NCBI GenBank assembly: GCA_020073345.1
Contig: JAIQFI010000004.1
Location: 1 to 64,000, forward strand
Origin: Terriglobia bacterium
GTDB taxonomy: Bacteria; Acidobacteriota; Terriglobia; Bryobacterales; Bryobacteraceae
Reading direction: 5' to 3'
Length of the DNA: 64,000 nt
Shown: positions 53,086 to 61,381 of the stretch, in pieces
Layout: every line of letters begins with the position of its first letter
Numbering within the stretch: the first letter of the stretch is position 1
Translations under genes and position numbers: made by a program
Notes under the pieces: model-generated
The model's input: only the letters and a program-made list of their open reading frames with translations
Told to the model about the DNA's origin: nothing
The model's database searches: none

Positions 53086-53136
53086 CCTCCTTCTTGACTG
53101 CGGTGTGATAGATTCGTAGATCACTTGGAGGTTCCC

Positions 53137-54195
53137 ATGAGTCGATTGTTGACGTATTGTTTGGTCGTCCCGGTGTTGCTGCTGTTCGGCAGCCCTGTCT
53201 TTGCGCAGGCCACCAAGGCCAAAGCGCAAAACGTACCCGAAATCCCGTACGAGTCGGTGCCGAACTTCCTGAAGTTCCCGGCGGGCTTGTATTTGGGCGA
53301 GGCCATGGGCGTGGCGACCAACTCTAAGGGACATATCTTCGTCTTTACGCGCAGCGCCAACACCCGCCTGTTCGAGTTCGATCAGAACGGCAAATACGTC
53401 CGCGAGCTTGGCGAGGGAAACTATGGCTTCGAGTTCGCCCACTCGGTGCGTGTCGATCCGGAGGACAACGTCTGGGCCGTCGATGAGGGCACGAATATGG
53501 TGATCAAGTTCAATCCCGCGGGACGGATCGTCATGGTGCTCGGCCACAGACCGGATGCTGTCGCGGGCCTGGTAGCGCAGTCGCCGGGGCCGGGAGTGCC
53601 CGCCGAGAAGTATATACTCGGGCGTCCGACGGATGTCGCCTGGGACCCGCAGGGCAACATCTTTGTATCCGACGGATACATTAATCACAGGGTCGTGAAG
53701 TACGACAAGAACGGCAGGTTCCTCAAGCAGGTCGGTAGCGAGAGGCCCGGCTCGGAACCCAGCCAGTTCAACACGCCGCACGGGATCGCGGTGGATGCGC
53801 AAGGCAACGTGTACGTGGCGGACCGCGCCAATCACCGGATGCAAGTGTTCGATAACAACCTGGAGCGCAAGGCCATCTACGACAACATTGGCGATTCCTG
53901 GACGGTCTGCATCTCGCCGGGCCCGCACCAGTACCTGTTCACGTCCAATTCGAACCCCAACGGGAACCCTAAGGGTTCGTGGGACATCACTGGCGAGATC
54001 TACAAGATGGAATTGGACGGGACCATCCTCGGCCGATTCGGCCATGCCGGCAAGGAATTTGGAGGATTCCAGGTGGTTCACATGATGGATTGCCGCAACC
54101 CCAACGAGATCATCGTGGCGGAAATCGAATCCTGGCGGGTACAGAAGCTCATTTTGAAGCCCCAGTCCGGGAAACTTTCAGCGGCGACGAAATAG
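53137..54195 (+). CDS. exported NHL-repeat beta-propeller protein
   Basis: Strong GGAGGT 4 nt before ATG 53137. 352 residues: signal peptide (LVVPVLLLFGSPVFAQA) then a six-bladed propeller with repeats such as FAHSVRVDPEDNVWAVDEGTNMVIKF, RPTDVAWDPQGNIFVSDGY and PHGIAVDAQGNVYVADRANHRMQVF in pattern. Such propellers bind ligands or act as lactonase/lyase-like scaffolds. First gene of the plus-strand exported cluster; a paralog follows 8 bp later. Confidence 0.87.
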   Translation: MSRLLTYCLVVPVLLLFGSPVFAQATKAKAQNVPEIPYESVPNFLKFPAGLYLGEAMGVATNSKGHIFVFTRSANTRLFEFDQNGKYVRELGEGNYGFEFAHSVRVDPEDNVWAVDEGTNMVIKFNPAGRIVMVLGHRPDAVAGLVAQSPGPGVPAEKYILGRPTDVAWDPQGNIFVSDGYINHRVVKYDKNGRFLKQVGSERPGSEPSQFNTPHGIAVDAQGNVYVADRANHRMQVFDNNLERKAIYDNIGDSWTVCISPGPHQYLFTSNSNPNGNPKGSWDITGEIYKMELDGTILGRFGHAGKEFGGFQVVHMMDCRNPNEIIVAEIESWRVQKLILKPQSGKLSAATK

Positions 54196-54203
54196 GAGAT
54201 CTC

Positions 54204-55310
54204 ATGAGACACAAATTGCAAGCGCTTTTGGCCGCCACTCTCTTTTCGTGTTTGCCCGCCGGCGCCCAGTCGTCCGTGCCTGAAATCTCCTTCGATTCGT
54301 CAGCCGATCCGTTAAAGTTTCCAGCCAACATCCATCCGGGTGAAGTAGCCGGCGTGGCGACCAACTCCAAAGGCGATGTTTTCGTCTATACCCGCACCGG
54401 CCATCCGACTATCACAATCGGTACGGCGCGGCCGTTCGCCCATGGAGGCTCGCGGCTGTTCCAGTTCGATAAGACCGGTAAGTTCCTTCGCGAAATCGGG
54501 CAGGATTCGTACGGATTCCTGGTGGCTCAACAGGTGCGAATCGATCCGCAGGACAACATCTGGGTCGTCGATCAAATGTCCAGCATGGTGATCAAGTTCG
54601 ACCCCAACGGACAAGTGCAACTATTGCTGGGTAGAAAGTCCGAGTCAGAACGGCTGCCGGCGGCGCCTGCTCCCGGTGGACGCGGCCCGGGCGCCCCTGC
54701 CCCCGCTGCTGCGGCTGCTCCCGGTGGACGCGGTGGACGCGGCGGACCTCCCGGCGCAGGTCAGGACAGTGACGTCTTTCAGCGGCCGACGGACGTGGCG
54801 TGGGACGCGGCTGGCAATATCTACGTGGCCGATGGCTACGGTAACGCCCGGGTGGCGAAGTTCGATAAGAGCGGCAAGTTCATCAAGTCCTGGGGCTCAA
54901 GAGGCAGCGAGACGGGTCAGTTCAACACCGTCCACGGCATCGCCATCGATGCGCAAGGGAATGTGTACGTTGCCGATAGTGGGAATAAGAGAATTCAGGT
55001 TTTCGACAGCGAAGGAACTTTCAAGACGCAAATTCTCAACGTGGGTACTCCCGCGGCGATTTGCATCACGCCCGGACCCCGCCAATACCTCTACAGCTCA
55101 AGTTCCAACCCGCCCGAGAATATCGATGTGGACGGCGAGATTTACAAGATGGAGTTGAGCGGCAAGATCGTCGGCAAGTTCGGCAGAGCCGGCAAGCTGC
55201 CGAAAGAGTTCGGCACCGTCAATGCCATCAGTTGCCGCAGCGACACCGAGTTGTTTGTTGGGGAGATCGGCAACTGGAGAGTGCAGAAGCTCTCGCTCCA
55301 CACGAATTAG
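54204..55310 (+). CDS. second exported NHL-repeat propeller protein
   Basis: AGGAGA precedes ATG 54204. 368 residues with signal peptide (LLAATLFSCLPAGAQ). The sequence is co-linear with the previous protein (VPEISFDSSADPLKFPANIHPGEVAGVATNSKG) but carries a Pro/Gly/Ala/Arg-rich insert (about residues 155-190) between blades. Tandem duplication is clear. Probably both are secreted partners of the enzymes downstream; inference. Confidence 0.87.
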   Translation: MRHKLQALLAATLFSCLPAGAQSSVPEISFDSSADPLKFPANIHPGEVAGVATNSKGDVFVYTRTGHPTITIGTARPFAHGGSRLFQFDKTGKFLREIGQDSYGFLVAQQVRIDPQDNIWVVDQMSSMVIKFDPNGQVQLLLGRKSESERLPAAPAPGGRGPGAPAPAAAAAPGGRGGRGGPPGAGQDSDVFQRPTDVAWDAAGNIYVADGYGNARVAKFDKSGKFIKSWGSRGSETGQFNTVHGIAIDAQGNVYVADSGNKRIQVFDSEGTFKTQILNVGTPAAICITPGPRQYLYSSSSNPPENIDVDGEIYKMELSGKIVGKFGRAGKLPKEFGTVNAISCRSDTELFVGEIGNWRVQKLSLHTN

Positions 55311-55326
55311 CGGGAGGAGAACGATT

Positions 55327-56505
55327 ATGTCTCGGGCCATCGTGTCCTTTGTCGTATTTGGCTTTGCCGCATTTCTCCGGCCCGAGATGACACTCGCTCA
55401 TCACGGCGGAGCCGAATACGACCTGGGCAAGACGGTCGAGTTTAAGGCCAAGCTCACGAAGGTCGACTTGATCAATCCACACGCATGGCTGTATTTCGAC
55501 GTCACCGAGAATGACGGGAAAGTCAGCCACCATCGGTGTGAGATGAGGTCCGTGCACGTGCTGCGGCGCTCCGGCTGGACCAAAGAGCTGTTTCCGGTTG
55601 GCCAGCAGATCACCATCGAAGCTTCGCCGAACCGTACCGATCCCGCTTCGTGCTACCTGCAAACGATTCTGACGGCGGACGGAACCCGGATGGACCGGTA
55701 TGGGCAATACGTGAAGGCGCCACAAGGTGGCGTCCAGGAGGTCCGGGGTCCTATCGTTAAGCCGAAAAACAACCGGCCGGCGCGGCGCCCCTCGGGCGAG
55801 CCGAACATAGCGGGTGATTGGGCGCCGGTACAACAAGTGATGGTCAACGCGCGCGGCACCGGCGGCGGCCTGGTTCCGCTCAATACGCTCGATCAATATA
55901 AATCCGGCGAACGCCCCGCTGGCGCGGCTAAGGGGAAAGGCGGCGGCGCCCCCAAAGGGCCGCGGCTCTATGGCGGGACCGAGCTGACCGAGGCCGGCGA
56001 AAAGGCGGCTGCGGATTTCAAGCGCGAGGATACTCCGCGTTTCAAGTGTGAGACGACCAGCGTCATCTTTGACTGGACCTTCGACGGACCGGTGGACCGG
56101 ATCACGCAGAACAAAGACACGATCGTGCTGGAGTACGGGCAGTTCGGGTTGAAACGCACGATCTACATGAACCAGAAGGAGCACGCGAACAACATCAAGC
56201 CGAGCCGCGCCGGGCACTCGATTGGGCACTGGGAAGGCGACACTCTGGTGGTCGATACCGTGGGATTCCTGCCAGGGTTTCTAAATACGCCCGTGCGGAA
56301 TAGCGACAAGCTGCACGTGGTCGAGCGGTTTTCCCTGGACACGGACAAGATGGCGCTGACGCGCAGCTATTCCGCCGAAGACCCCGTGTACTTGAAAGGC
56401 AAGTACACAGGCTCGGACACAATCTTTGTCGCGGATGCTCCGTATAATCCCGGTAAGTGCCAGGAGTTGAATTTCATCGACTACTCGAAGCAGCAAAAGC
56501 AATAG
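55327..56505 (+). CDS. exported fusion: DUF6152-like domain plus shared C-terminal domain
   Basis: GGGAGGAG precedes ATG 55327. 392 residues. Signal peptide, then AHHGGAEYDLGKTVEFKAKLTKVDLINPHAWLYFDV in pattern (DUF6152 type). A middle linker contains GAAKGKGGGAPKGP. The C-terminal 200 residues (RFKCETTSVIFDWTFDGP, GHWEGDTLVVDTVGFLPGF, DPVYLKGKY) match the domain of the 20.6 and 23.1 kb proteins. So modules that are separate genes there are fused here. Function unknown. Confidence 0.78.
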   Translation: MSRAIVSFVVFGFAAFLRPEMTLAHHGGAEYDLGKTVEFKAKLTKVDLINPHAWLYFDVTENDGKVSHHRCEMRSVHVLRRSGWTKELFPVGQQITIEASPNRTDPASCYLQTILTADGTRMDRYGQYVKAPQGGVQEVRGPIVKPKNNRPARRPSGEPNIAGDWAPVQQVMVNARGTGGGLVPLNTLDQYKSGERPAGAAKGKGGGAPKGPRLYGGTELTEAGEKAAADFKREDTPRFKCETTSVIFDWTFDGPVDRITQNKDTIVLEYGQFGLKRTIYMNQKEHANNIKPSRAGHSIGHWEGDTLVVDTVGFLPGFLNTPVRNSDKLHVVERFSLDTDKMALTRSYSAEDPVYLKGKYTGSDTIFVADAPYNPGKCQELNFIDYSKQQKQ

Positions 56506-56628
56506 CTCCCCATCCCTTCCTCCCACGGAGTAGAAGGCGATCCCTAGCCAATAAAGACTGATATCATGGTGCTTAAATCAAGGTTTTGAAGTGCTCGCGT
56601 CCGTGCAGAAAGGACCTAAAGGCAGATC

Positions 56629-58569
56629 ATGGCCAAATCACAGAAGACTTCCGTTGGCCGTCGCGGCTTCCTGAGGAACGCAGCGGCCGGAGCAGCCGCC
56701 GGAGCAGCTGCGCTGGTAACACCCACGCTGGCGGAAGCTCAGGCACAAGGAACGGGAACCGGCGCTGCACCAGCGGCGGGCGTACCGGCTCCAACACAGG
56801 CCCAGGTTGAGCGCGAGACAGGAAATGTCCGGCCCCCGGCGGCTGTGCGCGCGATCACACGGCCTGGCTCGGATCTGATGGTCCAGACGATTCGCGACCT
56901 CGGTATCGAATACGTCGCTGCCAACCCGGGATCAAGTTTCGAAGGCCTGCAGGAGTCGTTCATCAACTACGGCAATCCGCCCAATCGGATGCCGGAGTTC
57001 ATCACCGCGCTGCATGAAGAGTCGGCGGTGACCATGGCTCACGGCTATGCCAAAGCCGAAGGCAAGCCTATGCTGGCATTGCTGCACGGGACGATCGGAA
57101 TTCAACACGGGGCCATGTCGGTTTACCAGGCCTACTATGACCGCGTGCCGGTCCTGATGATCGCCGGCAATGATCCCGACTTCATCGCCGCGCATACCGC
57201 CCACGATATGGCCGGGATGGTCCGGAGCTATACGAAATGGGACGCCGAGCCAAAAACCATCGATGAAGCGCTGGTAGCAATTCAGCGTGCCTACAATGAG
57301 GCCATCACGCCGCCCATGGGACCGACGCTGGTGGTGCTGGGGAGCGAGATTCAAAAGGACAACGCCCCGAATGCCAAGGTTCCGGCCTACAAGCCACCCG
57401 TGTTTGTAACCATCGACGCCACGCGCGCAAAGGAGATCGCCAAAGGTCTGCTGGACGCTCAGAACCCCAGAATCGCGGTCGGGCGGTTGCGAACACCGGA
57501 AGGCGTGAAGCGGACAGTGGAGCTCGCCGAACTGGTGGGAGCGTCGACCAGCACGGCGGCGACGGGCGGGCCCATGAGCTTCCCGCAGCGCCATTCTCTT
57601 TGCGGACCGGGCGCGGACACAACTTACGACTACACCCTGGGTCTTGAAACGGGAGCCGCACAGGCTTCCATCACCGGTCCAGCGCTGGCGAGAACAGCTG
57701 CATCGCGAGACACGGTGAACATCGGCTTCGGCGGCACGGTGCCGGGTGCCGGCGGCAGAGGTGGAGGCGGCGGCAGAGGTGGCAGGGGCGGTGCAAATGC
57801 GCCTCCCATTGAGGCCGATGCCGAGGCGAGCCTTCCGCTCCTGATCGAAGAAGTGAAGCGCCAACTGACCGCGGATCAAAAGACACGGATTCAGGCGCGA
57901 ATCGCCAAGCACGCCAGCGCCAATCACGAAGCTCGCGTGACTGCCATTACGCAGGCGGTCGAAGGCAAGAGGGCGGGTTGGAATGGGACTCCGATCAGCA
58001 CCGCGAGGATCTATGCGGAACTCTGGCCGCTGATCATGAATGAAGACTGGTGCCTGGCGTCTCCGAGCAATTTCTCCGGAGGCCATCACGCGCAGCTGTG
58101 GGATCACAACAAGCCGTATAGCTACTTGGGAGGCCAAGGGGCCGGCGGTATGGGCTACGGCGCGCCGGCATCGGTCGGCGCCGCGCTCGCGGCGAAGGCC
58201 CGCAATCGAATCGTCGTCAACATCCAGACCGATGGCGATCTCAACTACGCTCCGGGCGTTCTGTGGACGGCCGCCCATCACAAGCTGCCTATGCTCACCG
58301 TGATGCACAACAATCGCGCATGGCATCAGGAATATATGTTCGTGGAATACATGGCCGGCGTGCGCGGTCGCGGCGATGACCGCGCACACATCGGCAGCAC
58401 GCTGCGGGATCCCTACCTCGACTACGCCAAGATGGCCGCGGGCTACGGGATGGCTGGTGAGGGACCCATTACCGATCCGACGAAATTATCGGCGGCATTG
58501 AAACGGGGTGTGGCCTCGGCGAAACGCGGCGAGCCCTATTTGATCGACGTGATCACCCAGCCGCGGTAA
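56629..58569 (+). CDS. Tat-exported thiamine-diphosphate-dependent enzyme (acetolactate synthase-like)
   Basis: A 646-residue protein. Twin-arginine signal (RR at 11-12, GRRGFLRNAAAGAAAG). ThDP fold: PYR domain with NPGSSFEG and the catalytic Glu130 (LHEESAVTMAHGYAKAEGKP); middle domain; PP domain with QTDGDLNYAPGV (about 532-543) and MHNNRAWHQEY for Mg-ThDP. A Gly/Arg tract (about 368-388) interrupts the middle. This fold is normally cytoplasmic, so export with bound cofactor is notable. Substrate is likely a 2-oxo acid. Next gene is a cytochrome c, 10 bp away. Confidence 0.9.
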   Translation: MAKSQKTSVGRRGFLRNAAAGAAAGAAALVTPTLAEAQAQGTGTGAAPAAGVPAPTQAQVERETGNVRPPAAVRAITRPGSDLMVQTIRDLGIEYVAANPGSSFEGLQESFINYGNPPNRMPEFITALHEESAVTMAHGYAKAEGKPMLALLHGTIGIQHGAMSVYQAYYDRVPVLMIAGNDPDFIAAHTAHDMAGMVRSYTKWDAEPKTIDEALVAIQRAYNEAITPPMGPTLVVLGSEIQKDNAPNAKVPAYKPPVFVTIDATRAKEIAKGLLDAQNPRIAVGRLRTPEGVKRTVELAELVGASTSTAATGGPMSFPQRHSLCGPGADTTYDYTLGLETGAAQASITGPALARTAASRDTVNIGFGGTVPGAGGRGGGGGRGGRGGANAPPIEADAEASLPLLIEEVKRQLTADQKTRIQARIAKHASANHEARVTAITQAVEGKRAGWNGTPISTARIYAELWPLIMNEDWCLASPSNFSGGHHAQLWDHNKPYSYLGGQGAGGMGYGAPASVGAALAAKARNRIVVNIQTDGDLNYAPGVLWTAAHHKLPMLTVMHNNRAWHQEYMFVEYMAGVRGRGDDRAHIGSTLRDPYLDYAKMAAGYGMAGEGPITDPTKLSAALKRGVASAKRGEPYLIDVITQPR

Positions 58570-58579
58570 GGTGTTACCC

Positions 58580-59056
58580 ATGAAGAAATACTATGTGATG
58601 CTAGCGCTGGTCGCGCTAACGGTGCCGGCTGCGATCTTGAACGCTCAAGGCGGCGGACGCGCCGGTGGTGGTCGTGGCGGCGCGCCAGTTACCAACGTCC
58701 CTGCGCCGACCAGCCCGGTCAGCGGGAACGCGGCGGCTGGCAAGGCTTTGTATTCCACATACGGCTGCTATGCCTGCCACGGCTACAACGGGGAGACCGG
58801 AGCGCGGGCCTTCGTGGGGCGCTGGGGAAACCTCGCTACCGAGCAGGGTTTCATCACATTCCTGCGCGGCCGTGCGAACGTCGCGCCACTGCCTCCCTCA
58901 ACGTCCATGCCGAGTTTCGCCGAAGGCGCCCTGTCCGATAAGCAGGCGAAGGATATTTATGCCTACATCCGGACCTTCAAAAGCTCGGCTCCCGAACTGA
59001 AGGACATTCCAACGCTGAACGCCATCGTCGACGCGGCGAAACAGGACAAGAAATGA
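58580..59056 (+). CDS. exported c-type cytochrome
   Basis: A 158-residue protein from ATG 58580 (AAGGTG upstream; GTG 58571 is the alternative). Signal peptide ending NAQ, Gly/Arg-rich tract (GGGRAGGGRGGAP), then one heme site C63-Y-A-C66-H67 (YGCYACHGYNG). The sixth ligand is probably the Met in STSMPSF. Single-domain class I cytochrome c. Could accept electrons from the ThDP enzyme encoded before it; inference from position. Confidence 0.9.
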   Translation: MKKYYVMLALVALTVPAAILNAQGGGRAGGGRGGAPVTNVPAPTSPVSGNAAAGKALYSTYGCYACHGYNGETGARAFVGRWGNLATEQGFITFLRGRANVAPLPPSTSMPSFAEGALSDKQAKDIYAYIRTFKSSAPELKDIPTLNAIVDAAKQDKK

Positions 59057-59122
59057 TCGTCTTTGTGCGGTATTTACCAAATCGTACGCAGACGAGTTTC
59101 GTTTCGCCGGAGGGAATAACCA

Positions 59123-60319
59123 ATGTCATACTCTAGCGGTCGCCAGTTTCTTCAACTTCCCGGTCCCACCAACGTGCCCGAACGTGTGCTGCGCGCAATG
59201 TCGCGGCCGACCATCGATCATCGGGGTCCGGAGTGTGGGCGCCTGGGACTCGAAGTCTTAGAAGGGATGAAAGAGGTTTTCCAAACCTCGGGGAAAGTGG
59301 TGATCTTCCCGTCCTCCGGATCCGGAGCCTGGGAGGGCGCCCTGACGAATACTCTTTCGCCCGGCGACAAGATCCTGATGTTCGAGGTCGGCCAGTTCGC
59401 CGCCTTGTGGATCCAGGTAGCCGTCAAGCTGGGCTTGGATGTCGAGGTCGTGCAGACTGATTGGCGCCACGGCGTCGATCCGCATGTGGTCGAAACCAAA
59501 CTCCGCGAAGATCGCGATCACAAGGTGAAAGCCGTCGGTGTCGTGCACAATGAAACCTCCTCCGGCGTCACCAGCCAGGTAAACGCCGTTCGCGCCGCCA
59601 TGAATCGCGCGCGGCATCCCGCACTGTTGCTGGTCGACGTCATCTCGTCGCTCGGATCCATAGATTACCGGCACGATGAATGGGGAGTCGACGTATCGAT
59701 CGGCGGATCGCAAAAAGGCCTGATGCTGCCGCCGGGCCTCGGATTTAACGCCATCAGCGAAAAGGCGCTGGCGGCATCCAAATCGGCGCGGCTTCCAAGA
59801 GCGTACTGGGACTGGCAGCCGATGCTGGCGCAGAACATCCACGGCTTCTTTCCCTACACGCCCGCTACCAATCTGCTCTTCGGATTGCAAGAGTCGCTCA
59901 ATATGTTGCGTGAGGAAGGGTTACAAAATGTCTTGAGCAGGCACGAACGTCATGGCGAGGCCACGCGGCGAGCCGTGCGCGCTTGGGGCCTTGAGAACGT
60001 GGCGCTCAATCCAAAGGAATACAGTAACTCGGTGACTGCAATTTACACACCGGCTGGTCACTCGGCAGACGAGCTTCGCAAAGTGATTTTGGAGCGCTTC
60101 AATATGCCCCTGGGCACCGGCCTCGGCAAGTTACAGGACAGAGTTTTCCGTATCGGCCACCTGGGAGACTTCAACGACCTGATGCTCGCCGGAACCCTCG
60201 CCGGTGTCGAGATGGGGTTGGACATCGCCGGCGTTCCCCATCGCAAAGGCGGGCTCACGGCAGCACTCGACTACCTGACGGAATCGCTCAGAGAGGTAGC
60301 CTCACCGGCTCAGGTTTGA
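59123..60319 (+). CDS. class V aminotransferase (serine/alanine-glyoxylate type)
   Basis: A 398-residue PLP enzyme: LQLPGPTNVPERVLRAM at the start, HNETSSGVTSQV, LLLVDVISSLGSIDY and PLP-lysine K198 (GGSQKGLMLPPGL). It transfers the amino group of serine or alanine to glyoxylate. No signal peptide, so cytoplasmic. GGAGGG lies 7-9 nt before the ATG. The 3' end overlaps the convergent ATP-grasp gene by 18 bp. It follows the exported enzymes in one direction, so linked 2-oxo acid metabolism is possible. Confidence 0.9.
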   Translation: MSYSSGRQFLQLPGPTNVPERVLRAMSRPTIDHRGPECGRLGLEVLEGMKEVFQTSGKVVIFPSSGSGAWEGALTNTLSPGDKILMFEVGQFAALWIQVAVKLGLDVEVVQTDWRHGVDPHVVETKLREDRDHKVKAVGVVHNETSSGVTSQVNAVRAAMNRARHPALLLVDVISSLGSIDYRHDEWGVDVSIGGSQKGLMLPPGLGFNAISEKALAASKSARLPRAYWDWQPMLAQNIHGFFPYTPATNLLFGLQESLNMLREEGLQNVLSRHERHGEATRRAVRAWGLENVALNPKEYSNSVTAIYTPAGHSADELRKVILERFNMPLGTGLGKLQDRVFRIGHLGDFNDLMLAGTLAGVEMGLDIAGVPHRKGGLTAALDYLTESLREVASPAQV

Positions 60320-61270
60320 GCTGCCGGGCGCGGCAGAAATCTGTGCAAGGAGGAAATCGACCACTCGTTCGAACGGATCGAAGCCGAAGGCTTGTCCGAT
60401 GGGGGTCCGCAGATTGGAATTTGCGTTGATGTCGTAGAACACCAGGCGGCCGTCCACGGCCTCCAGGTACTCGATACCGCCGACGTCCAGTTGGCCGGCA
60501 GCTATCAATCTCTTGCCGGCCTCAACGGCGGACGCAGGCACTTCCGGATACGGATGGAACTCCACCGGACGAGAGGGTTTGGTCTCAGGCACTTCACAGT
60601 GCGACTCGCCCGTCAAAGGATTGCACACTTCGGACGGACAAAGGTTGAAGGAGCCGTGAGAGATGACTCGCATGGCGTAAAGCAATTCGCCTCCAAGAAA
60701 CTCCATCCGGACGATGCCCTGCGACGGAGGGACCGGATAGTACTCTTGAAGCGTGAGCAGATGATCGGGGAGCCAGAGATCGGGCCGGTCGCGCAGCAGG
60801 CGGACGAGCTCGTCGGCGGAATTGAGCAAGTACATCCGCGCGCCGCTCCCGCCCTGTTCCGGCTTCAATAGGGCGTGCCACGGGCCTTCCCACTGGGCCA
60901 GCGCCGCATCCACATCGTTAAACGCGAGAGTTCGCGGATGCGGGATGTGCAGATGCTGCATGAGCGCGGCTTGCGTGGACTTGCTCAGCTCAAGTGAAAA
61001 TGCTCGCGATCCATTGAGAACCCTGGCTCCACCGAGTTCGAGCGAGCGAATCAGGGACAGGGCCAGCGGTACAGCCCGCGTGTTGCCCCGGACATAGGCA
61101 CTGGGGCTGGCCTGGTTGAAGTAAACCCGCGCGTCCGGGGCACGATCAGGGTCAAAGGCTCCGCCCTTGAGGTCGAATGTCCCGTAGCGTACCGCACGAC
61201 GCTCCAGCGCGGAGAATAATGGCTTTTGCCACTCGGGGTGCTCAAAGAGGACGACAAGATCGTAATCCAT
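60302..61270 (-). CDS. RimK-like ATP-grasp protein
   Basis: Start at ATG 61270, with GAGGAG 6 nt upstream. 322 residues: an N-terminal fold (LVVLFEHPEWQKPLFSALERR), then an ATP-grasp domain (ALLKPEQGGSGARMYLL, EYYPVPPSQGIVRMEFLGGELLYAMRV in pattern, and metal residues in DINANSNLR). ATP-grasp ligases join carboxylates to amines. Substrate not evident; possibly a modification of a peptide or small molecule. Confidence 0.8.
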   Translation of the reverse strand: MDYDLVVLFEHPEWQKPLFSALERRAVRYGTFDLKGGAFDPDRAPDARVYFNQASPSAYVRGNTRAVPLALSLIRSLELGGARVLNGSRAFSLELSKSTQAALMQHLHIPHPRTLAFNDVDAALAQWEGPWHALLKPEQGGSGARMYLLNSADELVRLLRDRPDLWLPDHLLTLQEYYPVPPSQGIVRMEFLGGELLYAMRVISHGSFNLCPSEVCNPLTGESHCEVPETKPSRPVEFHPYPEVPASAVEAGKRLIAAGQLDVGGIEYLEAVDGRLVFYDINANSNLRTPIGQAFGFDPFERVVDFLLAQISAAPGSSNLSR

Positions 61271-61381
61271 GCTCGTCTCCTCACTATAAATGAGATGGGC
61301 ATCCCTGCCTTGGCTGGGCCAGGGCGGCATGGAGTGCAGGAGTTTCCGTGAACCGCGCCATATCAACCCACCGCGAGTGGC

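Noticed and set aside
56932-58389. 485-codon minus-strand frame opposite the ThDP enzyme
   Set aside because: His/Arg-rich antisense shadow; conserved ThDP motifs lie on the plus strand.
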